A DNA stretch of 64,000 nucleotides from Bolinopsis microptera. Taxonomy: Eukaryota; Ctenophora; Tentaculata; Lobata; Bolinopsidae. Position 1 is the stretch's first letter; each line of letters starts with the position of its first letter. Below the pieces are notes generated by a model that did not search any database, was not told the DNA's origin, and was given only the letters and a program-made list of their open reading frames with translations. Position numbers and translations under genes: made by a program. Below are positions 23,010 to 34,437 of this stretch, piece after piece. The DNA is taken from positions 496,001-560,000 of the forward strand of contig NC_087074.1 in NCBI RefSeq assembly GCF_026151205.1, written 5' to 3'.

Positions 23010-23676
23010 GTGATTGTTTCTCCCGGTTTTCTTCCCTTGCGTAGCAAGCCCTGTCTCTTGTAAAAACAACCTCGAAAGATTTGTAGATACACATAGTCTC
23101 TACACCTTTACCCTCTGGTCCCTAGGGTCAGCTGATCCCGGGCCAGAGGAAAACTACCGACTGCCAAGGTTTGACGCCTAGGCAGTCGAGACCTCTTATT
23201 GAGACCCTTTATGATAATAATTTGTGTTTAGTGTTTAGTATTTTGTATATTGTATTTATTGTGGTAAATTGTGGTTCAGATTTCGGTATTAGTAATTATA
23301 GGTGTTTGCTGAATTACTGTAATATACACTCTGTTGCCAGCTCTTGTGTGTCCCATCTCTTGCCCTGCAAGCCCTGTTTCTTGTCTATACAACAAATTAT
23401 AATTGTGTAATAAACATTTATTGTAGCGTAGGATTGTTTGAATTTCTATTTGCTAATTCATATAATATACACTTTATGATTGTTTCGCCCATTTTTCTTC
23501 CCTTGCATTGCAAGCCCTGTCTCTTGTAAAAACATCCACTTTTGTAGATACACACAGTCTCTACGTCTTTATCCTCTGGTCCCTAGGGTCAGCTGACTCC
23601 GGGCCAGAGGAAAATTACCGATTGCCAAGGTTTGATGCCTAGGCAGTCGAGACCTCTTATTGAGACCCGATATAAT
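23010..23676 (+). mobile_element. SINE/LINE-tail repeats with two hairpins
   Basis: Two nearly identical segments of about 200 bp (23010-23210 and 23476-23676) and a partial one (about 23319-23420). Each runs from GATTGTTTC through GCAAGCCCTGTCTCTTGTAAA to a pair of stems: CCTCTGG...CCAGAGG, then GACTGCC...GGCAGTC (or its variant). Each ends ...CTCTTATTGAGACCC followed by an A/T-rich ATAATAATAA tail. A structured 3' end followed by a short simple repeat is typical of the 3' ends of some LINEs and the SINEs they mobilise. No RNA polymerase III promoter is identified. Confidence 0.6.
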
Positions 23677-24572
23677 AATAATAAATTAATGTTATTTTTA
23701 TACAGCACCAAAAGGTTAAGCACGGAAGTGGAACAAGAAACTGTTCAGAAAACAGGCGATAAAAACTGTAAAATATAATAATCAATAACGTAACTAAATA
23801 AGGCAGATGCACCTAACAAGCAGATATCCAAGAAGGGTTAGCAGGTTTTCTAACAGAGGACTAGAGGAAAGGATAATGACTACAAGAAATCGCAGTATGA
23901 AACTCAACAGCCTAACAAATTTAAAAATCAGGTTTATAAAAATATAATTCCCTGATACGGTATATTAAAAATTCTATAAAAACTCAATAAAAATTCCTTA
24001 AAAAAATCCATAGAAATTCTATAGACTCCAAATATACAAACAATCTGAAGTTTCCAATATACAATAAAAATTGATTGAAGAAGTTTACTGCAGAACAGTA
24101 ACTGATGATAAAGATTATATCTGAAAATCCAATACAGTCATACCAAACAATCTGGGCAACATAAAAGTAGAGACAGTAAAAAAGAGAAGAAAAAGATGCT
24201 CTAGTACTTGAGACAAAATACAAAGAATAAGGTAGCTTTCTCCCGGGTGCCAACCCAAAAAGTGTTGGTGTCCCAGGATAGAGCCTCCTTTTCCGACCTA
24301 CACTACAATTTTGTTGGCAGACACAGTGAAACGCAAAAAAAAGATTATTATCTTAAATGTTGCCCAAAAATCCTTGAAAACTAATAGCCTAAAATAATTT
24401 AATTTAAAGCGTGAAATTGACCTGCTATAAGATAAACATTTTAATTAAATTTTAACCTTCAATAAAGGATTAGTTACTCAGTACAAATCAAAGGACTTTC
24501 TAAACAGGTGAGCTTTAAGTTTTCCCTTAAAGTCCTTGATGTTTACACATTTCGTATATAACATATTAAAGT
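23677..24572. other. Non-coding stretch between repeat pieces
   Basis: AT-rich, no gene supported. It may include decayed 3' sequence of the minus-strand element whose ORF1-like frame starts at 25428. Confidence 0.35.
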
Positions 24573-25428
24573 TCATAAATTCTGATAACAAGTCAGTGTA
24601 CTTGTAGATAAGGCTCTAGTTCTCATTTTATTGTCTCTGATAAAATAACGCTTGCTATTGTCCTGCTTTATTAGTTCTTTCATCTGTTTGACAAGTCCAC
24701 TGTGTAGTATTCTCTGCTCCCTTGTCCTATCCGGTGCAAGATAAACTGACTTAAAATCATCATTTGTTTTAAGTTTGTGTGCATTCCTTAGTATAATGTC
24801 CACATCGCTAGAGCTTTGTAACTGAACTTTGACTGGTCGCGTTTTCTCAGGAACTTTCTTCCCAATCCTGCATATCTCATCCGTGTCAGGAAAATGACAG
24901 CCGGCAAAAACTGACTTGAAAAAGTCCGGGAGAGGGTCCATCTCTAATACGTCCTCCCACTCCCCTTCTTCCGTCTCCTTCAAACCGTAGATAATAAAGT
25001 TTCTCGACTCTTTCTTCTTCTTTATTCACTGATTGCACGGCTTCTTTCACAGTTTTTGTTGTCAGCTGATAGTTTTGGACGCTGTTCTTCTTGACGACAT
25101 CTGCCCAACTTTTCATTTCATTCTTTACAGTTTTCTGCACCGATTCGATCTGATTCTGCTGTCTGTTTATCAGCTGCTTTTGCATGTCTATCTGTTCTGT
25201 TTTCATCTCATCTATCTTGCTGGCTGCAGACCTGCATAGCTTCATATTGCTGTCCATTAAATTTACTATGCTGCTGAGGAAATTTACAAGCGGACCCTTA
25301 AGCAGTTTTTGTAGAACACCCTGGTTGATATCAGAGAAGGACGAGACATTCACGGCTTTCATGAGCTTTCCAATCTCCGATTGCATATCCTTTTCCACTG
25401 TGTGTAGTAAGTCCACAGAGAAATTCAT
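24573..25428 (-). pseudogene. Decayed LINE ORF1-like gene, frameshifted
   Basis: Two overlapping minus-strand frames together read as one ORF1-like protein. The first part, from 25428, is a predicted coiled coil (MQSEIGKLMKAVNVSSFSD... QQNQIESVQKTVKNEMKSWA). The second, ending at 24573, has RNFIIYGLKE, RPVKVQLQSSSDVD and an APDRTREQR stretch. These are the conserved RRM and C-terminal blocks of ORF1-like proteins common in aquatic invertebrate LINEs. The frame changes near 25010-25025 within a GAAGAAGAAAGA run, consistent with a slippage indel. No ORF2 follows. The same family is represented at 39553-40465. Confidence 0.7.
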
Positions 25429-26089
25429 CAGGTTAGCGTGGTGTGTAACACTTGCAGATAACGACTGCTGATAACAAGCTAAAAACGATACAAATGCTAA
25501 AAGTGGTTTACTGCGAACTGATCCAGAACTGATGATTCTATTGTTCGTGACTAATCAAGTTCTAAGTGGAGGTATAAAGTGCTGCTTAAGATACTTCGTC
25601 ATCTCATGTCCAGTATAATGATTAAGATAGTATACAATACAGTTTCAGTAGTTGACCCATACAGTTAAGTCCGTCATAACTCACAATCGTTTAATCATCT
25701 GTCAAATGTCAAAGTCGTTGTGTGTTTATTCGCTGAGATAGCAGTAAGATAAGTTGTTATGCGCGCGCGCGTTTAATACCGTCGACGTGAAATGTGACAA
25801 TGAAAACGCAACAGAATTATTATTTTCGCGCGTTACGTAGAGTTTACTAGTGTGTAATACTGGTTAACACTGGTGTACACTGAGTGTAAGTCGCTAAGTT
25901 TCATATACGAGCCGTTGAATATTTCCAATTTTGATTGTATCGTGAGCATGATTAATTGATATATCACACACTACGATTCAATGAAACAATAAGTTTCATA
26001 GGAAGGTTTATTGACATATTATTACACACTGCACTAATAAATTAAAATACACCCACAAAAAAATAATAAGAACAAAACAACAGCACTAA
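25429..26089. other. Non-coding stretch
   Basis: No gene. A GCGCGCGCGCG run lies near 25760. This may include the leader of the neighbouring ORF1 fragment. Confidence 0.35.
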
Positions 26090-26290
26090 TCAAATACGGT
26101 CATATAAATAATGTTTAAGGCTACCTTTGAAACTGTCTACATCGCGTAGTGAACGTATCTCCCAGGGAGGTGAATTCCATGCAGTTGGTGAGTAGTTGGT
26201 GAAACGACGTAGACCAATTCTACTATTTGTAGTTTTAGGAGTCTTTAACCTGTAGCAATTTTTCTTACCTTCTTAACTGAAGTTTATTAT
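26090..26290 (-). pseudogene. 3'-terminal fragment of a LINE ORF2
   Basis: Reading the minus strand from about 26290 to the TGA at 26090-26092 gives a short frame with LRRFTNYSPTAWNSPP and IRSLRDVDSFKGSLKHYLYD before the stop. This is the familiar C-terminal signature of non-LTR RT polyproteins (xxWNxLPxxIRxxxxxxxFKxxLKxxL). No RT core is attached, so it is a severely 5'-truncated copy. Confidence 0.7.
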
Positions 26291-27009
26291 AATCGCATAA
26301 CCCTCTCTGAATTTAACTTAGCTTTAAAAGATTCGAGGTTTTTACCTAATGGCAGAGTGGTAAGCACTGAAAAATATTAAACTCACTGAACTGTCAGTCT
26401 TTCTTCGATTTCATAAACTATAGTTAGGCATTCTTTTTTGGTGGGAATTACTTTGAATCACTCTTTCTGTACGCCTATCATATATCGTGAAACAAGGCTC
26501 AAGCTGTACAGGCTGTTGGGCCCTTATCATTGCTGCTAGTCATAAATGGGATCAACTTACACTGAAAACTGAACGTAAGAATCATAATACTAACTATATT
26601 ATATTATACTAGTGGGAAAGTTTACGACTTGTAATTTTATGAAAATTTTACGAAAAAAACGCTTAATCACGTGACTTTTTAAACACGTCCTCTAGGTGGC
26701 TCTGAATGACTATTCGAAATCATAAGGCTATAATCTGATCTCAACCCTAACCCTAACCCAATCCCAAACTGAAGCATATATGCTGAAACCCTAACGAGAA
26801 ATTAGACCAACTTCCTCACATGGTCATATCACGTGATCGAGACAGTTTTTCGACAATAGCGAAAAAGAGGGAGTGGCGTGCCACACCCACTGTAATTAAT
26901 TGAATTTGACGAAACTTTCAGGAAATCTAAGTTTGACCCATATCTATAATCTCTGAAATTTTTGTGCAATTCTAAGAAGAATTATGTGAGTTATTTTAGG
27001 GTTGCGTGT
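26291..27009. other. Non-coding stretch, partly repeat-derived
   Basis: No gene. It includes a short CCCTAACCCTAACCC phrase near 26740 (too short to call telomeric) and what is probably the body of the element whose TIR-like end lies at 27111-27146. Confidence 0.35.
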
Positions 27010-27110
27010 TGTATCACGTTGTGACCCCCACGGTCGTTTCACTATAGTGACAATACAGGGCCGGGGGAGCCGCGCACTTCGTGCGCGGCGGGTCATACAA
27101 CGTATGACAA
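27010..27110. mobile_element. Foldback element copy 2, 9-bp TSD
   Basis: A 101-bp copy of the element at 21681. It starts TGTATCACGTTGTGACCCCC, ends GGGTCATACAACGTATGACAA and has the same GCCGCGCAC/GTGCGCGGC hairpin. It is flanked by the 9-bp direct repeat GTTGCGTGT (27001-27009 and 27111-27119). It has inserted into the inner edge of a TIR-like end of another transposon (27111-27146). Confidence 0.88.
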
Positions 27111-27146
27111 GTTGCGTGTGGGCAGTTACTTCTGGGCCACCCTGTA
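27111..27146. mobile_element. Single TIR of a Tc1/mariner-like MITE
   Basis: The sequence ends ...CTTCTGGGCCACCCTG followed by TA. It resembles the right TIR of the 749-bp MITE at 11916-12664 (...TTTTGGCCCACCCTG). The matching left end was not found within about 1 kb, so this copy is truncated or diverged, and it is split by the foldback element at 27010. Confidence 0.6.
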
Positions 27147-27515
27147 TGTTGCAATTAGATAGCAATAATAAATGAATTTAACCATTTGGCAGCTGAAATT
27201 TAGATATTTCCAATCAATTTAAAAGAACATGGAGTTGTTTGCTTTTTATTTCAATTGGTTTATAATTGTTTGATAAAGGTTTTGGCTCAGGTCGCGGTTG
27301 CATGTGGTCAGAAATTAAATTGCTATTATTTTTCTCGTTAAAAAACTGCAACTGTCAACAGCTTTTTATGATTTTCATGATGTTATCATATTATTTTATT
27401 GTAAATAAAGGATACAATTTAACATATTTTATTTCAAAAAAACATGATACTTAATTTGCATAATATTTTGTTCTTTCTAACAATAGCCAATGCTTTAAAT
27501 CAGGCTGATGGTAAT
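27147..27515. other. 5' flank of MORC2
   Basis: AT-rich region preceding the MORC2 start. Its promoter and 5' UTR probably lie here; no specific element is identified. Confidence 0.4.
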
Positions 27516-30500
27516 ATGAGCAAGTACACAGCATTGAGCAGGGCTCAGCTCAGTTTTGAATATCTGCACACCAACAGGTTTGACAGCTATTCCATTATTG
27601 ATTATTCATTACTTTCATTGAAATACATATGTAGCATATCTGATCCGTCTTTCTGATTATTAATGAACTTTTTCTAAACTTGCACTCCTGGTAATTGCGT
27701 TCCATGACTGGGGATGAGCGTAACATCATTTTCAAAATATAATCATTTGAATTATACACTAGTCAAAATTATACAACCAGTTAAAAAATACTGACTGAAT
27801 AGTTATAAATAGATGCAATTTTCAGCACAATACAACTCATGAATTCCTCTTTCAGCACAACTCATGAATTCCTGTTTGGGGCCCTAGCAGAGCTTCTCGA
27901 CAACTCAAGGGATGCTGCAGCCACAAAAGTCAACATTTTCACAGTCCAAAGAGAAGACCTCCGAGGAGGATGCATGCTATGTTTTCTAGATGATGGTGAC
28001 GGTATGGAACCAGATGAAGTATCATCAGTTATGAGATTTGGGTCGTCTTGTAAGAAATCTGGGGAGTCAAACATGATTGGACAGTATGGTAATGGCCTCA
28101 AATCTGGCTCCATGAGGATAGGGAAGGATTTTGTTTTGTTTACAAAAAAAGAAAATACAATGAGTTGTCTGATGCTGTCAAGGACTTTTCACGAAACAGA
28201 GAATTTGAACGAGGTTATAGTGCCCATGCCAAGTTGGAACAGACAAACCAGACTCCCACTTCCTGCTCATGATGACGACAGGGAAAAGCATTCCATTGTT
28301 AGTTTTTTTTCAGAACATTTCATACATATTTATTGTGTGATTGTTTTCAATTTTCTATAGCATCATTTAAAAATCACAGTTTTACAAGGTGTAGCAATCT
28401 GGTTATTTCAGTTTTATTGTCAAAGGTTCGGGTAATTTAATTTCAATTAATTAATTAGATTTTAATCCCCAGGAGCTGGATTTAATACTTAAGTACTCTC
28501 CATTCAACACGAAGAAACAGCTGTTTGAACAGTTTGATAAGATTGACAGTGATACAGGGACATTGGTGGTGGTTTACAACCTAAAAACACTAGATGATGG
28601 GGAACCTGAAATCGATGTATGCTCTCATATCAAATAATATATTTCACTTTCTCATATCATATAATATATTTCACTTTCCAAAACGAATGTTGTCTGTTCG
28701 TATAATTTGTCAAATTTATCTCCAATTTTAGCTTAAGCTGCACCTGCAGACAACCCCGTATTTTTTATTTTAGTTCCTCTTAAACCCAAATCTGATGACC
28801 TCATAACAGTTAAAATAACAGGTAAAATGATTTTTCAGATCTACACAGATCCGCAAGATATACTGTTGACACAGATGGACTACGAGAAAGAGTATGAAGA
28901 TGAACGGGAGCACTTCACCATCCCAGAGAAGAAGTCTTTTCGTGCTTACACGGCAGTTCTTTACCAAGAGCCCAGGATGCGCATCTATGTGCAGAATTCT
29001 AAAGTCAGAACTAAACGACTGGAAACTCTAACTCATTTAACAAAGTAAGATTTTCATCTTGAATTATAAATATTACACGTATTATAATACTTTACAAGCC
29101 ACTATAGGGGATGTGTACTACAAATAGGACTTAGTTCTAAAAGTATAGATTTACTATTACTTACTACTAGTACTACTTTATCTAGCTCGTACTTTCCAAT
29201 TTCCGTGATCTCTGTTTCATTTTTGTGTCCATTGTTATTATTTTAAAGTTAAATTGATTTTTTCAGACAGATTTTCATTTTCAGACAGTACGAGTATTCC
29301 TCAGCTCGGTTCAAAGCTCGATCAGAAAAAGAAACATTTGAAGCAGAAAACCGTTGCAAGCTGGCAGAAGAACGGGCACGAGAAGCTGAATCAGATGCGC
29401 GGAGCGTAGAGAGACGTCTAGGAGAGGGGGGGTCTAAGGAGGAGAGGATGGAGATGAGGATAGCTCAGAGACATGCTATAGAGTGTAGGAGGGACTGTGA
29501 GGTTCTCAAGAAACTAGCTGAGAGAAAACGAAAGTACGTTGGATAGCCTAGTTGCCATAGTAACTAGTAGTGTAGCCTAGTTGCCATAGTAACTAGTAGT
29601 GTAGCCTAGTTGGGTCATTCAGTGCATCTCACACTTTATTCTTATCATGACACAATATTCCTGGTTACTGTCATCAATTTCTTCAATTTCTTCGTCGTCA
29701 TGGGAAACAGTTTTTATCTTTTCTGAACCATTACGTCAAAATATATAAATTTTAACTGATATTGGCCTCCCCAGATCATTGAAAGAACCAAAGACCCTCA
29801 GATTCACATTCGGTCTGAACATCCAAAACAGGAAATGTTTCGGAATGTTTGTTTACAACTGCAGTCGCCTGATAAAGATGTACGAGCGCGTGGGACCTCA
29901 GCTAGAGGGAGGCAGTTCGGGTGTGGGGGTCATTGGTGTTGTTAATGTTCCTTATTTAGTACTGGAACCTACGCATAATAAGCAGGACTTTGCTGACGCT
30001 AAGGTTTGTTAGTAGGCGCTGTCTTAGGAGTTTTATAATTGGTGCTTTCGTATCATGAGAGCTTTAAATGGGATCACTTCTATTACTTTTGAAAGATTTG
30101 CTGTCGACTTAAAATACAGTAGTACCTTGATTTGGGCTAATGTTAATAAAGTTTCGATGTGTTATCAATATATTAAAGACAGACTTGTTACAGGAGTACA
30201 GGCATCTGTTGCGAGCCCTAGGAGAGCACCTCCATCACTACTGGCAGGTGTGTGGAGTAGTAGACCCCCGTACAGGATCTGGTGTCAGGAACTTCTGGGC
30301 TGAGTTCGGATACTTCACCAATAAGTGGACTGAGGAACCCAGTCAGGAACCGAAATATATGAAGAAACGACTCATGAAGACTAACCAGTGGATGCAATGC
30401 GGTGAATAACCAGCTTATATATAGTAGTGAACTACCCTCCCTGCTACTGGAGTAGTAGTGTTGAAAGTATTAACCAGCTCCGTGCTGAAAGGATAAAACT

Positions 30501-33193
30501 TTCGTTCTTGTTAGCTCTCTTTATATAAATTAACCAAAAAGTAACCGATTAGTAACCGAATTATTTGTCACGTAGATCGGTGTCTAAAGTGGAGAGTACT
30601 GCCGTTTTCTCACGCTAATTACAAAGTCAACGAGAGCCTAAGTGACGAATGGACTTGTCATCAAAACCCTGATGTCAACTATAACAAGTAAGCCTCAAAT
30701 ATCCTCTTCATGTTTACAGTTTAGGGGATACGCACTTTAATCAGTGTATAGTGGTGTGTAGTGGTATAATCTCTGTCTTTAGGATCTGTCATAGACTTTG
30801 ATCTTTTATTATACCTTGATTTGGGTCCAGTAGATTGTGTAGACTTATAAAAGTAATTACTCTCTCAGGTGTATGATAGCAGAACAGCAGATAAAGATTC
30901 CCTCAGCCAGTATTGCACAAAAACCTTTCGAGGATAAAACTCCAAAAAAAGCAATAGAGGCACCTCGTGATCGGAAGAAGAGTGGGGAAGAAAGGAGGAA
31001 ATCTGCTGCTGATGATATCATCGCTAGACGTGTTAGTATTCCACCACAATTATAATAATAATAATAACAATAAATTGAAGTTTAATAACACCGCTATTAA
31101 GATAAAACTTACACTCAGCAGTGTTTAAACTACTCATCCCAGAAAATGATATGAATACTAAGTTAAGAAAAGTAACTGCTTGAAAATATATCGTCAATAC
31201 TAAAGCCAGAAAATGGTACTTAAACATATTATGCAAAGATCAAACACCAGATAAGACAAAAATAGTTATCGATAAAGTTTTTCAATTTCATCTAGGGACA
31301 GTTTAAAAAGGTAGGTTATACTATTTAATCGAAAGGATTTCGGATAGAAATATTCTAAGTATAAATTTATCTCTTACCGTACTAACCATCGACTTAGACC
31401 CTACCTCATGGTATTTACATTTTCTTATTTTTCAGAGTTCTAAGAGGAGTGTATCCCCTATAGTAATGTCCAGAACCCCGGAGACAGCTAAGAAGAGCTC
31501 CTCTAAACTTGTCTCTAAATCCACACCTAAACCCCCAAAAGCAGTCGTATCAGAGAAAAAGTCAGATAATGTGAAGGAGAACAGCTCGAGGATTCCTTCA
31601 AAAAGGAACGCAGTGGAACCTCCCGGGTTTGACCGGGTAATTTACTGTCTTCTTGTTGTTCTGTTTTAACTTTGTGTTTGCAGGAATAATTTTACTTTGT
31701 TATCTCTGACTTTGCTAGTTGGCCTCTCGTTACTAAAACTCGTCTGTTTCTCCATGGCACAAAGTTAAAGCTTAATCAGTATTATAATAAGTAGTTGAAA
31801 TCACTGAACAATGTTTCTATCTGGAGTAGGAAGAGTACAAACGATTAAAAGAGAAATACAAAAAGAAGGCTGCTGCTGCGGTTGAAGACGAGGAGGAGAG
31901 TGAGGAAGAGGAAGAGAAACCTACAGTAAAGAAGAATGGTATTCTCGGAAGTAAAAGGGTATGAATTATTCAGATCCTTTATTCAAGATGTAGTCTTCAG
32001 GTTAACTAAAATCAATTTATCAGTTAGTCTGTGCTTATGGCCCCTACTAAGAAAACTTGCGGTATTCGTTTTTATTGCCGAAATCTTTTGTGAAGAGAGT
32101 CTATCATTTCAGAGTATAACCCCTCAAAAAAGTACAGAACTGCCGAACAAGAAACCGAAAGAGAACAAACCCAACAACCACCATGCCGATATCGCTAGTC
32201 CAAACAAGAATAACAACATCGAGAAAGGTATGCTATGGAATTTATTCGCATTATATATTAACTAAATTCTGAAATGTCGATTCTTTATTTAACATCGCTT
32301 TATACAAGGTTTCTGTAACCTTTATCAGAATTCAGGACGCTCAGAAATGACACAGTTCATATCTAGTTCCCGATGATTATATTACCAGAAATATGCGCAT
32401 AACTCATAAATATGCGTGCATCTCGCCCTAATTGGAGCATTTAAGTAGATAAAATTAAAATACTACTCAATTTATACAAGAATCCTCAGTTGAAGCTCCC
32501 CGAGAGGTGGTGAACCTTAAGAAAATACAAGATAAATTAGCGGAGAGTTTGCGGCTGTGTTTACATTACTTCTCCCCTCCCTCCTGGCCAACTAAAAAGG
32601 AGGATCTTATTAACCTGGACCTAGATAAACTCCTAGACTTTCCTTTGGTTAGTTAATTAGTTGAACCATTACAATGCCCAGTTAAATTTACCGAGTTAAA
32701 TTTACTGGTTTTTATGTTTTACAATTTACACGATAAACTCCAATCTAATCTCTAACATTGGTTTTTATTATTTCCTATTCAACAGAATAAGTTTTTCGAC
32801 ACATACGAAGTGAATCTAACAGAACTGATAGCACAGTATCAGCAACACGCTTCAGACGCAGAGAAAAGGGCCGAGACAACCGAAACTAAACTAGCTAATC
32901 TTAGAAAACTTGTCATGCAGCTTCTAAAACCTTCTCTTAATTTCGTGAGTTAAATAAGGTTTAAGTTATGATTGGGTTAAATATCTGAGTCTTTTGCTTT
33001 TTAATATACGGAAATTTACTGATTCAAAGATAGCTGAACCAGGAAAAGTATTAAGATTAAATTTGTTATCATTGTACAGGACACAGAAACAGACTGTAAT
33101 ACAGACGAGATAGGAGACAATGTAGACGAGATCCTAGCAGCGGTGGTAAAAGAGAGCACCAAGAGTAGTCAGCCAAGTGATGTCACTTCGTGA
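27516..33193 (+). CDS. MORC2: MORC2-like CW-type zinc finger ATPase
   Basis: Fifteen exons: 27516-27577, 27856-28297, 28473-28616, 28839-29044, 29285-29533, 29775-30003, 30194-30401, 30576-30687, 30869-31031, 31436-31636, 31830-31958, 32113-32227, 32490-32647, 32786-32944, 33080-33193. They give 896 residues with all phases closing. MORC proteins are GHKL ATPases that clamp and compact DNA; MORC2 works with the HUSH silencing complex in vertebrates. The ATPase signatures are ELLDNSRDA (about 33-41), LDDGDGM (about 65-71) and [11 protein letters not shown] coiled-coil insertion in exon 5 and the S5-like part follow. The CW zinc finger spans exons 7-9 ([26 protein letters not shown]). The C-terminal block [12 protein letters not shown] and the final coiled coil resemble human MORC2 (1032 residues). 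A chromo-like domain seen in vertebrate MORC2 is not found. Several splice junctions carry tandem duplications. Confidence 0.95.
28624..28677. repeat. 27-bp duplication next to MORC2 exon 3 donor
   Basis: Two copies of a 27-bp unit (CTCATATCAAATAATATATT...), starting 8 bp after the exon 3 end (donor GTATGC). Confidence 0.85.
29544..29610. repeat. 29-bp duplication next to MORC2 exon 5 donor
   Basis: About 2.3 copies of a 29-bp unit (TAGCCTAGTTGCCATAGTAA...), starting 10 bp after the exon 5 end (donor GTACGT). It contains the CATAGTAACTAGTAG motif shared with other arrays. Confidence 0.85.
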
Positions 33194-33242
33194 CGTCACA
33201 CCCTCTCCCACGTGACGTCATACCAACGTTCACGTGACGTCA
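33191..33242. promoter_or_regulatory. Three CRE-like TGACGTCA boxes
   Basis: The palindrome TGACGTCA, the consensus CREB/ATF site, occurs at 33191-33198, 33213-33220 and 33235-33242, exactly 22 bp apart. The first includes the MORC2 stop codon. They may be regulatory, about 1.2 kb upstream of EXOSC10, or simply a 22-bp tandem repeat. Function is inference. Confidence 0.35.
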
Positions 33243-34437
33243 TACTACCTCTTACAAATGAGACTTGATTGAAGGAGTTAATTTAAAGTGTGTTTCTCAG
33301 AGCAGTGTGTTGCTTCGCGGCTTCGTTAAAAGATTAAATAATGGAAAATAAGAATTCTTCTCCAGCTCTCAGATCTAATACACTACACAGCAATTCTCTG
33401 AGATGCGTGAAAAATATGAACATTGTTTAATTTGTTTGTTTTCCCGTAAACATAATTGCAAAATTGTTGATTTGCACTTTAAAAAGCATTAATCGTTTTC
33501 CATTCAAATCGTGTACTTCGTTCTCATGTTTTTATAACTTCAGTGATCTGAATTGGAAACTACACAATAAGTACACAAGCATTACATATTTTGAGGTTAA
33601 TATATAGAATAATAGACAATATATTATAGTTCAATGTAGTAAGAGTACGATTACAATATATTATAGTTCAATGTAGTAAGAGTACGATTAGAGCACCATG
33701 TTTACAGAACTTACCAATATCTGGTTTTTTGTTTTTTTATTAATTTGTGTGACATAGCTTAAATTAAAAACTAGCATTACTTATATTCTAATGATAATAA
33801 TGAAGCAGTCTTCAATCTTCATCCACCGTATATAGTAAGAAGTACAGTTTGCATATAAAACACTTTTCGCTATTTGAAGTTTATTTCTTTCACAGAATAA
33901 GAAAATTGAATGTTGAACGTTGGTAATCTAGCTATATAAGTTATGACGCAGCGCCGAGCATTGCGCGCACAATAAAATAATTAACTTATTAACGAGGTGT
34001 AAGCTTGCACAAGAATATTATTTCCACCAGGAGAAGCTCATTATGATACACCCGAGAAAATTTGGTTTTCGATGGAAGTTTAGAATTTGTTTAGATGTCA
34101 CACGTAGGATCTAACATTTTACTCTTGCTTTATGTTGTCATTAATTATTTTAATTTTACTGCTATTTTGAAGACATCTATTCTTGAGTATTTCCTTACGT
34201 AGCCAACGTACGCGTTATATGGGGGGGGGGGGGGGGGGCATGATACCCCCGTTTTATATTACCAGCTAGAACTTAATACTTATGCATGTGGTATTTTGCG
34301 ATTCAGAATACGATTCAAAAATTTATAAAAATTAGATTAGATTTGATTACGCATGAAATTGAACCAATTATGCATTATATATCTCAAACTTACACTATAA
34401 ATACTATTAGGTTGTAAAAAACAAGAAGACAAAGAAA
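33243..34437. other. MORC2-EXOSC10 intergenic region
   Basis: AT-rich spacer. A 38-bp unit (ACAATATATTATAGTTCAAT...) is present twice at about 33617-33692. A run of about 20 G lies near 34220-34238. The EXOSC10 promoter should be within the last part; no TATA box or other motif is convincing. No gene seen. Confidence 0.5.

Noticed and set aside
26740..26765. CCCTAACCCTAACCC, telomere-like
   Set aside because: Only about two and a half units; not distinguishable from chance or from the GGTTAGGGTTAGG phrases elsewhere in the window.
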